The notes beneath the pieces were generated by a model. That model did no database searches. It saw only the letters and a program-made list of their open reading frames with translations, and had not been told where the DNA came from. The position numbers and the translations under genes were made by a program. Positions 55,469-64,000 of a stretch of DNA of 64,000 nucleotides are shown piece by piece (the first letter of the stretch is position 1; each line of letters starts with the position of its first letter). Source of the DNA: Ilex aquifolium (taxonomy: Eukaryota > Streptophyta > Magnoliopsida > Aquifoliales > Aquifoliaceae); the NCBI GenBank assembly GCA_951799425.1, contig OX637393.1:3540501-3604500 (forward strand), read 5' to 3'.

Positions 55469-57639
55469 GTATCCCTACGGCTTGGACTGAACCAGAAAAC
55501 TTGCGTGAGTCTTTACTTGAGTCGACTGAGCTCTGGTCTGGAACTTATAGGCCTCTTGCCTTTCTCTTATTTGCACACTTTCTTCTTTTCAGGTGATCGT
55601 TTTGAGCTCAGCCCTGAAGATAAGAGGGTGCTAGCGAAGTTGGCGAAGATCAAGCCGGAGAAGTACGCCGACCTGATTGAGTCAAGAAATTTGGTGCAGC
55701 TAGGTCTGAGCCTTCCTGTGGCGACTTTAGCGATTCCATTATCTGTTTTAGGGGCTGACGAAGGTAATTTCATCGTCACTTGTTTTCCTCTCTTCATCAT
55801 CTTTCCTTCTATTCTTTTTCTCCTTACATCTCCTTACTCCATCCAGACTTCCCAGGTCCTTCTACCATGAAGTCTACTCCAGAAGAGATTCAGGCTAAAG
55901 TTGCAGAACTAATGAGAGGTGGCCGGTCTGGAAAGCGCAAGGCTCGGGTCAGCTCTGGGAGTGGTCCAAACACTCGAGCTAAAATTCCCAGGTCAGAGGT
56001 GCCTTCGCCCCCCTCTGCTACAACAGAATTGGTTCCCATCAAGGCACCGCCTTCCTCATCCGGCATCCCTCAAAATGTAGTCATCTCTCCTCCTCCAGTG
56101 GCCCATCCTGGGTCGGTGCCTGCTCGAAAGGGAGATCAGGCTTCCCTTTCCTCCTCTGAGGTTGAGAAAGCTTTGGGAGTGATCCCTGACCTCCAACCCA
56201 GAAAGTTCTCATACACTGCTTCTGGGAAGGCAGAGAGAAAATCTGAAGAAGATGAGGATTCCTTCTTTGACAACATGGATCTTGCTGCAGGGGCTCTTTC
56301 TTCTATTTTCTCTGAGTCTGATGTTCTGAAGGCCGCTTCCATGCCTCTTGAGGAGTCCATTTCTTCAGCTCTTCAGGGAGCTGCTGCTGTAAGCGCTATC
56401 ACTTCTCCTTCTTCACTTATTTTTGTTTCGTGGTCTCATGCGTTCTTTCGCATTTTCAGGCTGTCCTTCATGTGAATGGTCTACTGCATCGGGTTCGGTC
56501 CCAAGAGAGCTCTTTTCAGGTTCTGAAGAAGTATAAGGCCAAGGTTTTTGAATTGTCTCTTGAGAACGAAGACCTCAGAGCTCAGAATGAAGACCTCAAG
56601 GCTCAGGTGGGGAACCTCAATGAGCAATTGGTGAAGCAGGCTTCTGAACTCAAACACACATTGACCGTCAAGGTCAGAGCGGAGGAAGGGGAAAAGAAAG
56701 CTCGTGATGAGCTAAGGCTAGTAAAGGAGGACCTGCAGCTTAAGGTTGAGGCGTGGACCAAGGCTAGCCAAGAGGCTTTTGACGCCAAGAAAGAGCTCAT
56801 CCAGGTCAATCAAGATTACCTTGCCCTCAACGAGGCTAATGGCAAGCTCTGCGAGGAGCTCAAGGAGCAGGAAGGCTTGGCCCAACAGAGGGACAAAGAA
56901 ATTGCTGAGCTGAGAGATGAGGCCACCACATTGTGGGCTACTGGATGGCTTGCCTTTAGGCGCAAGGCTATCCAAGCTTTCCCTGACCTCGACTTCAATT
57001 TTTCTATCCCTACCGAAGAAGAAATGGAAGAGTCTAGCTCTGACAATGAGGAGGATGCCTCGGTTCCTTCAGCTGCAGCCTTGAGTCAAGACATACCTGC
57101 CCCCGGGACCTCTGGAGCTCTTATAGTACTTCCTGAGCCTCCAACGGTGATTCCTGAGCTCCTAGCTGCAGATCCTTCTGTTCCTGTTTCTGCACCATTT
57201 TCAGTTGACTTGGTGACTGAAGCCCTTGTCCAAGATCCGAAATCAACGGGAGTGGGGACCCAAGACATTTCTGGAAACTCTCCCCTTGCTTCTGTTGCTG
57301 AGGGCTCATCTGCTGAGCTGCGAGATCTTTCAATTACCTCCCCCCCAGAAACTTAGGTCTTTTTAATTGTAATTATTTGTAAGGAATTTTTTGAGATGTA
57401 ACTTTGACTTGGGCTAAGACCCTGTGCTACTTTGTGGTCTTCACCTTGTTTCTCCATTGCTGGTTTATCATATTCATGTATTCCTTTGACTTTCGCTTGC
57501 ACACTTACTTGTTTTGCTCTGTTTTGCTTTATGCTTACACATATCCTCCTTCCCCCTTTGCTTTGAGGGGTGCTGTGCACTTCTTGAAGCAAAATTACTA
57601 GATTTGAAGAGTACATGAGACTTGGTGTTATGTTCAACT

Positions 57640-57850
57640 GCTTCTCCTGAGCTTTTGAGCTCGGTAGTTGGTCTCTTAGGGATCCAGTCTCTATTCTTCT
57701 TTATTCTGAGCCGCTCAGCTTGATATTCTGAACTGGTGTGCTCCTTCTGAGCTACATAGCTCGAGTTTGCGAGCCTATGAGCTCTTGCTGAGCTATACAG
57801 TTCGTCTTTTTGAACCTGAAGGTTCTTTCTGAGCTTCATGGCTCTCTTGT
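57640..57850 (+). repeat. Degenerate GAGCT-rich repeats after aORF1
   Basis: Repeated phrases GAGCTCGGTAGTTGGTCTCT, GAGCTACATAGCTCGAGTTT, GAGCTATACAGTTCGTC and GAGCTTCATGGCTCTC look like decayed, reverse-oriented relatives of the 42-bp units of element 1 (GAGCCATGTAGCTC). They sit just downstream of the aORF1 stop, the equivalent position. 57,851-58,470 has no clear gene. Confidence 0.6.
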
Positions 57851-58474
57851 TTGAAATAGATAACAAATTTCAATGCTCCATATTTCTGAGAATAAAAGAC
57901 TTTCTTCTACGTTTCACATTTCTCTTCCCCCCACCTTGCTTTGAGGAGTGCTTTAGGCCTTCTTTAAGCAAGGCTATGAACTTTTACATGTTGTTAAGTT
58001 TCTTTAATGAACCGAGGAACCCACCAGGAACTCTTCCTTTCTAACGTGAGCAGGGCTCTTAGAATTGCAGGCCTTCAAGACTTGCTATACAAGTGCTCTT
58101 GTTTTTGACTGGGCTGAGCTCAAATATGGAGGATATGTTGCTTGGTGGGGTCATAATTCTTGTAGGTTGTTTTGAGTGCAAATAGGAGGGGTAGTTTCTT
58201 TTCCCGCCTTTTTCTCCAATCGTTTTCCATAACCGCAACCACTTTCCATAACCGCATCCACTTTCCATAACCGTAACTACCTTCATTAATTAAGAAACTA
58301 AACGATCTGAAAAGCTCAACTGATTCCCCCTTTCTTGACTCTTGGTTTCCTGAAAAGCTCCCCCACTTTTCCTATCTTCTTACCATCTGTTGAATTCCTC
58401 CTTCCCTTTCTTGCATAAAATATTCTTGACTTTCTTCTTGATTTTTTGCATCTTTTTCCATACCAGCACTTCCG

Positions 58475-59637
58475 ATGGCTGCTTCTGCTTCTTCTCTGTT
58501 CCAGGAATGCACCTCCTTTGGAATCGAATGGAAGTGGCACTGTCGCTACCTGTCTCCTTCAATACTTGAATCTTCTGATTTGGTGGATATCAAGAAACGG
58601 TTTTTTCCTGATCTTGACTTGCCTTTGCGAGTCCCTACCTCCGACGAGCCCTGCAACTACCTCCCTCGAGGGGAAGTCTGCTTCTTTGAAGGTGCTCTGG
58701 ACATGGGACTTCGCCTTCCCATTCATCCGGCTGTTGGGCGAGTTCTTGCCTACTATGGCCTGTGTCCTTCTCGCCTTTCTCCACGAGGATGGGCTGCTAT
58801 GGTAAGCTTTTTCTTGTTTTGCCGCCTGCATGCCCTTGGCAGGTTCCCCTTCGTCTCTGAGTTTCTATACTTCTTCGAGATTGAAGAAGATGATGCCCCC
58901 TGCTTCAGTTTCTTCCGTTGGAGGAATTTCAGTTTACGCCACTTGGTTCTAGATCTTCCCTCCAATCCCGAAGGGTGGTCTAAGCGTTTCTTCTTCGCCT
59001 CTGGAGAGTCCTGGAGGTCTCCTGAGGATTGCTGCCGTAAAGCTAGGATTCCTCGGTCCTGGAAGAGCTTCTCTCGCATTGGTAAGCTCAAGCCGAGCTC
59101 TTTTGAATCCTTCCTTTTGAAGATATACTCTTACTATGTCCCTGCTGTGCAGGTTCACCTGATCTGGATGTACCAGGGATGGTGAATATCAGCGAATTGC
59201 TGCTTGTGGAGTCTAGGACTTATTCCGAGCTGATGACGAGTGCAAACCTCTATTTGCTTGGGGCTGAGGCTACTGAGTTTGAGTTTTCCTCTGTTCCTTA
59301 CTCTTCCTGGACCTCTTTCTCTGATTCTGATGAGGACGGGGATTCTGACGAGGATAGGAGCACCGGCACGAGTTCAAGGAAGCGTAAGAGGGATGGCTCC
59401 CCTTCGCCTGACTCTCTGTCCACCATCTTCCTCACCTCCATGGGTCAGAAGCTTCTTGATTCACTTCACAAGGCTGATCAGGAGAGGGACGAGCTGAAGA
59501 AGGAGAATGCTAGCCTGAAGGAAGAGAATGCTAGCATGAAGGAAGAGGTTGCTGAGCTGAAGTCTCAACTTAAAAAGGACTATGATCTTTGTTTCCTTGT
59601 ATCTTTCTTTCTTTTCTTGAATGATACCAGACTATGA
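58475..59637 (+). CDS. aORF2 of element 2: second antisense gene, divergent Transposase_28-like paralogue
   Basis: Two exons, 58475-59081 and 59153-59637, with a GT-AG intron, give 363 residues without a stop. The N-terminal region has EVCFFEGALDMGLRLPIHP, then GLCPSRLSP and LHALGRFPFVSEFLYFF, then WSKRFFFASGESWRS. These align in order with VCFF.AAFDNGLRFP.HP, HVC.SQ, LGVPSISLFLEFF and HWKEHFFFVGG of aORF1, so the two are paralogues. Exon 2 carries an acidic patch (SDSDEDGDSDED), a basic nuclear-signal-like RKRKRDGS and a C-terminal coiled coil (KKENASLKEENASMKEEV). Element 1 has no counterpart between its antisense gene and integrase. Function unknown; it travels with the retrotransposon and is not a host gene. 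Confidence 0.72.
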
Positions 59638-59964
59638 CTCTTTGCGCACTTTTCCGAACGTTTATATTCTTGGATACTCTGAATTCTAGGTTTCTTATTC
59701 TTGAGTATGCACGCCCATATATGAGCTCTTGGTGTTCAAAACGCGGACGTAGATGGAGAACAGAAGATCATGTTTGCACTGACCTTAGTTCCTGTCTAGT
59801 TCCAGAGATCTGACCGCGAATCTTGATGGAAAACAGAAGATTGTGTGTACATACCTTAATCTTCAACTGACAACGCGGGTGATATCCGCTGTTCTGTACA
59901 CATTGGGGTCCGCGAGTGTGTAGGCAGTGCACCAGGACCACTAGTCATGGGGAAAGATTGTTGG

Positions 59965-60290
59965 TGTCCCCAGGAAGAGACCAGCTTTGGATTTGACTGT
60001 TGGTGTCTCCAAGAAGAGACCAGTCTTGAATTTTATGAGCTTTGAAGCTTGTATGAGCTGAAGAGCTCATCTTTCATTTATAAGCTTTGAAGCTTATTGT
60101 ATATCCATGAGCTGAAGAGCTCATCTTGTATTCATAAGCTTTGAAGCTTATCGTATATTTATGAGCTGAAGAGCTCATCTTGTATTTATAAGCTTTGAAG
60201 CTTATCGTATATTTATGAGCTGAAGAGCTCATCTTGTATTTATAAGCTTTGAAGCTTATCGTATATTTATGAGCTGAAGAGCTCATGCCT
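59965..60290 (+). repeat. 54-bp tandem array of hairpin units beside the pol end
   Basis: From about 60,029 a 54-bp unit repeats about 4.5 times: GAGCTGAAGAGCTCATCTTG, TATTTATAAGC, TTTGAAGCTTATCGTATATT. Each contains two short inverted repeats (GAGCTgaaGAGCTC and ATAAGCTTtgAAGCTTAT). Just before, GTTGGTGTCnCCAnGAAGAG occurs twice (about 59,969 and 60,000). The array occupies the gap where aORF2 and pol converge. 59,638-59,960 shows no gene. Confidence 0.85.
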
Positions 60291-60367
60291 TTACTTTGGA
60301 AGCTATTGAAGGGTGAATAAAAGACTTGCTCATTCTGATTTAAAAATAGCTCTATTACAAGTAACAC

Positions 60368-63300
60368 TTACTGAAAAAATCTCTTAAGGTGCTCGGCATT
60401 CCACGAGTGAGGCAGGACCTTTCCCTCCTCTGTTTGCAATTCGTAATTCCCCGGTCGGATTACCCTTGACACGATATAGGGCCCTTCCCAGTTGGGCCCC
60501 AATTTTCCATGCATGGGATCCTTTCTTGCAAGCAGAAGCCTCCTAAGTACCAAGTCTCCAGCCTTGAAGCTTCGGTGCCTTACCTTCCTGTCGTAATACC
60601 TTGCAGTTTTCCTTTGGTAAATGCGGACACGATACAGAGCTCTGTCCCTTTTTTCATCCAAGAGATCGAGGTTTAACAGGAGAGATTCATCATTGTGCTC
60701 GGCATCTGCAAATTCCACCCTTGGTGATTGGAGCCCTACCTCCACAGGGGCTACTGCCTCGGTTCCAAAGGCCAGAGCAAAGGGTGTTTCCTGAGTTGCA
60801 GATCTGACGGTGGTCCGGTAGGCCCACAATACCTCAGGGATGTATTCCACCCACTTGCCTTTCAGGTTTTCTAGTTTGGTCTTCAAGGCTGATTTTATGG
60901 TTCTGATTGTGACCTCTGCCTGCCCATTGGATTGGGGATGTGCAGGAGCTGAGAAATAGTTCTTGATCCCAAGCTCGGCACAAAAGCTTTTGAATTTCGA
61001 GTTGTCGAACTGCTTTCCGTTGTCGGACACGACCGCTCTGGGAACCCCAAACCTGCAAACTATCGATTTCCAAACGAAGTTTTGAACTTTTTGCTCAGTG
61101 ATTGTTGCCAAAGGTTCGACCTCTGCCCATTTGGTGAAGTAATCCACTCCTATGATGGCAAACTTGCACTGTCCCACACCGGTGGGAAGGGGTCCCAGAA
61201 TGTCCAAACCCCACTGCTGAAAAGGCCACGGGCTTACCACCGAGGTTAGGAGCTCAGGAGGATGGTGGGACACATTGGCATGCTCCTGGCAAGTCTTGCA
61301 TTTTCTTACTAAGTCGGTGACACTTTTGAGCATGGTGGGCCAAAAATACCCTTGCCTTAGTACCTTTCCTGCCAAGGCCCGAGCTCTTATGTGATTGCCG
61401 CATATACCTTCGTGTACCTCTCTGAGTATATAATTGGCATCCTCATCCCCCACACACTTAAGGAGAGGCGTTGAGAATCCACGCTTGTACAGACCTCCTT
61501 GTAGCAAGGAAAATCGGGCTGACCTGGCCCTTAGCTTGGATGCCTCCTTAGCATCACTTGGCAAAGTCCCATTCTGCAGGTACCCTATGATGGGGTCCAT
61601 CCAGCTCGGCTGAGCTTCGACTGATAGCATGTCCTCTTCTTCGATACTCACTGAAGGCTCTGGGAGGTGCTCCACTGGTATTAGTCTATCCAAGTCTTCT
61701 TGCGAGGCAGTTGCTAACCTTGCCAATGCATCTGCTCGTGAATTTTCTGCTCTGGGCACATGTCTGACCTTAACCTGCACAAATTTTTTCATTATTTCTC
61801 GTACCTTTTTGAGGTAAAGGACCATCTTTTCGCCTCTTGCTTCGTAGGCCTCTTCTATCTGTTTTACCACTAGTTGAGAGTCGCTGTAGATCTCCAACTG
61901 CTCTGCTTCCATAGAACAAGCAAGATTAAGCCCGGCGATGACAGCTTCATATTCTGCCTCATTATTTGAAACTTTGAACCCAAATCTGAGGGCATATTCG
62001 ACGTCTATTCCTTCTGGGGATGTCAGGATCATTCCTGCACCGCTTCCCTGAGCATTGGCAGCTCCATCTACTGAAAGCTTCCATATGGGGAGGTCTGGTA
62101 TTAAATCTGTGGTTTCCATAGGCGCTGCTGCTGTGAACTCTGCGATAAAATCCGCCAAAATTTGCCCTTTGATGGCAGTTCTTGGCTTATATCTGATATC
62201 AAACTCACTGAGCTCTATGACCCATTTAACCAACTTCCCTGAAGACTCTGGCTTATGCAATACTTGTTTCAACGGCTGATCTGTTGGGACCTCGATGGTA
62301 TGAGCCTGGAAATAAGGTCTAAGTCTTCTAGCTGTTGTAACCAGGGCTAGAACAAGTTTTTCCATTTTTGGATACCTCTCCTCTGCCCCCCTCAGAGCTC
62401 AGCTACAGTAATAGACTGGTTGCTGAGCTCTGTCTCGCTCCCTAACCAGCGCTGCGCTTGTCGAAAAATCTGAAACTGCTAGGTAGAGGGTGAGGACTTC
62501 CCCTTCTAAAGGGCTTACCAAAACGGGGGGAGAGCTCATATAGCTTTTTAGGGCTCCGAATGCTTCTTCACACTTGGCATCCCACTGGAATGCCTTCTTC
62601 AAGACCTGAAAAAATGGCTGGCATTTATCGCTTGACCTAGACACGAAACGGCTCAGGGCAGCTATCCTGCCTGTCAAGCGTTGCACCTCTTTTGTGTTGG
62701 ATGGTGATTGCATTTCCACCATTGCTCTGACCTTTTCTGGGTTGGCTTCAATTCCTCGGCTGCTAACTATGAAACCCAGAAACTTCCCTACTGAGACACC
62801 GAATGCGCATTTCGCAGGGTTGAGCTTCATTTTGTACTCCTTTAGGACTCGGAATGACTCAGCTAAGTGCTCGATGTGGAGCTCTGCTTTGAGTGACTTT
62901 ACTAACATGTCGTCAATGTAAACTTCCATGGATGCTCCTATTTGCTTTTGGAACATCCTATTCACCAAGCGCTGGTAAGTAGCTCCAGCATTCTTCAACC
63001 CGAAGGGTATGACTTGATAACAGTATGTTCCTTGTTCAGTTATGAAGGAGGTCTTCTCTTGATCGCTGGGGTTCATCCTGATTTGGTTGTAGCCTGAGAA
63101 GGCATCCATGAAGCTGAGGAGCTCATGCCCGGCTGTGGCATCCACTATTAGGTCAATCCGAGGCAAGGGAAAGCTATCCTTGGGGCATGCTCGGTTGAGA
63201 TCAGTGAAGTCAATGCACAGTCGCCACTTTCCATTGGTTTTCTTTACAAGAACCACATTTGCTAACCAGATGGGGTAATCAACCTCCCTGATAGCCTTGG

Positions 63301-64000
63301 CATGTAGGAGTTTGCTGACCTCCTCATTGATTGCCCTTTGCCTTTCGGGGGCAAAGCTCCTCCTCTTCTGTTTGATGGGTTTGCAAGTTGGGCTCACACT
63401 TAGCTTATGGGAAATAACAGAAGGATCAATTCCCTCCATGTCTTCTTGCTTCCAAGCAAACACTCCTATATTCTCTTTTAGGAACTGGATGAGGAGTCCT
63501 TTGAGCTCAGCGTTCAGTCTGGAACCCACATAAACGAGGTGTTCTGGCTTTTCATCAAGCTGAACTGGTTCCAGCTCTTCCGATGGCATTGGCCTTGTCT
63601 CCATTTCATCTCTCATGTCGAGTTCGTCCAGTTGGATGTTCTCAACCTCCTTTCTTTTTATAGAAGCCATATAGCACTCCCTCGCTATACGCTGGTCTCC
63701 TCGGACTACCCCGATTCCATTATCTGTAGGGAATTTCACGACTAAGTGATAGGCAGATGGGATTGCCTTCACAGAATTAAGGGATGGCCTTCCAAGCAAG
63801 ATGTTGTATGCAGATGGTGCATCGACTACTAGGAATTTCACCGTGGTAGTGGCTTGGCAAGGCGGGTCCCCTAGGGTGAGCACGAGCTGGATTGAACCTA
63901 GGGGGAACACCTTTTCCCCGGAGAATCCCATCAAGTGAGTGTTTACTGGCTCGAGTCTCTCCCTTCCTATGTCCATCTTGTCAAACGCAGGTGCGAAAAT
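60368..64000 (-). pseudogene. pol: pol of element 2: protease (partial), RT, two RNase H, integrase; one in-frame TGA
   Basis: One frame from the window edge to 60,368, interrupted only by TGA at 62,401-62,399 (after VYYCS, where element 1 has Arg). Domains reading leftward: protease C-terminal part (LEPVNTHLMGFSG; the active-site DNGSS lies beyond the window), reverse transcriptase (LCIDFTDLNRACPKDSFPLP, then VYIDDMLVKS), first RNase H (LYLAVSDFSTSAALV), second RNase H (SVDGAANAQGSGAG, NNEAEYEAV, YSDSQLVV, NSRADALA), zinc-binding HEGICGNH with CKTCQEH, integrase core (WGLDILGP, VVSDNGKQFDN, NGQAEVT) and C-terminal GPYIVSRVIRPGNYELQ. Catalytic acids are present throughout. Much better preserved than element 1; whether the TGA is real, read through or a base error decides if pol is functional. 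Confidence 0.9.

Larger units (their letters stand above)
52397..57356 (+). pseudogene. aORF1 of element 2: antisense spliced gene, Transposase_28-like plus coiled coil, split by an insertion
   Basis: Exon 1 runs 52397-53155 and, after the inserted solo LTR, 55474-55504; then 55593-55763, 55856-56388 and 56460-57356. Leaving out the insertion and one target copy, the lengths sum to 2391 bases (796 residues) with no stop. It starts MSASSGATCSSVSLLGNRSG, then an acidic/Ser-Pro linker, a Transposase_28-like region (VCFFLAAFDNGLRFP, LEFFNVKPTSEGFLYAS, HWKEHFFFVGGTNWE), exon 2 with FELSPEDKRVLAKLAKI, a basic Ser/Pro-rich exon 3 (SGKRKARVSSG), and in exon 4 a coiled coil of about 130 residues (ENEDLRAQNEDLKAQVGNL) with an acidic tail. 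All exon phases equal those of element 1. Only the insertion breaks it. Function unknown; a nuclear or RNA/protein-binding accessory role is conjecture. Confidence 0.8.
51023..64000 (-). mobile_element. Element 2: Tat-lineage Ty3/gypsy retrotransposon, truncated by window end
   Basis: Lies in reverse orientation. Its 3' LTR is at 51,023-51,752 with the polypurine tract just inside, and pol reads leftward from beyond 64,000 to 60,368. On the plus strand, between LTR and pol, are two antisense genes (52,397-57,356 and 58,475-59,637), the first split by a 2.3-kb insertion. The gag region, primer site and 5' LTR are beyond the window. GTGTC (51,018-51,022) is the presumed target copy; the uninterrupted site can be read in the parental sequence near 35,533. 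Related to element 1 in gene order, LTR ends and protein sequence, but clearly diverged. Confidence 0.93.

Noticed and set aside
57474..57866. 130-codon minus-strand frame downstream of aORF1
   Set aside because: Overlaps degenerate GAGCT repeats and the aORF1 3' region; no motif and no counterpart in element 1.
60074..60367. 97-codon minus-strand frame after pol
   Set aside because: Consists of the 54-bp tandem unit translated repeatedly (SSAHKYTISFKAYKYKM), a repeat artefact.

Overview
This window is nuclear DNA from a flowering plant, probably a eudicot; nothing in it fixes the species. The signs are long AT-rich spacers, GT-AG introns, a plant GDSL lipase with five exons, a replication-type histone H3.1, Tat-lineage Ty3/gypsy retrotransposons, and SINE, LINE, hAT, Tourist and foldback elements. 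No tRNA or rRNA gene, CRISPR array or bacterial operon was seen.

Layout. 1-10.8 kb is gene-free spacer with decayed repeats. 10.8-17.1 kb holds three compact minus-strand genes: a two-exon DUF599 membrane protein, an intronless WRN-exonuclease-like protein that appears to have lost catalytic residues, and histone H3.1 with recognisable promoter motifs. 17.4-18.0 kb is a perfectly bounded hAT-type element. 18,252-29,336 is a complete but heavily mutated Tat-type LTR retrotransposon (element 1) with 663-bp LTRs and target duplication ATACC, followed at once by a solo LTR. 32.35-36.57 kb is an eight-exon gene for a PDAP1/HASPP28-type phosphoprotein. 36.8-45.1 kb is mostly repeats: a decayed LINE, foldback elements, a hairpin MITE, and a fresh 5'-truncated LINE ending about 125 bp before the next start codon. 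45.25-49.39 kb is the GDSL esterase/lipase gene. 49.386-51.022 kb is a partial duplicate of the PDAP1-type gene (exons 3-6 only) whose homology begins at the GDSL stop codon. From 51,023 to the window end is element 2, a related Tat-type retrotransposon on the minus strand, cut off by the window edge inside the protease.

How the parts relate. Both Tat elements carry gag/pol on one strand and, between integrase and the 3' LTR, a spliced gene on the opposite strand (antisense ORF, aORF) with a Transposase_28-like region and a coiled-coil tail. The four-exon structure and splice phases agree between the two diverged copies, so the splicing looks selected. Element 2 has in addition a second, shorter and clearly paralogous antisense gene (aORF2) that element 1 lacks. 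A 2.3-kb solo-LTR-like insertion splits aORF1 of element 2; it contains at least 21 copies of the palindrome TTCCGGAA, six of them extended to the three-unit plant heat-shock-element pattern. Repeat arrays rich in short inverted repeats lie where pol and the antisense genes converge. Exon boundaries were read by eye from splice signals and frame continuity; family names come from recognisable motifs, not from a search.
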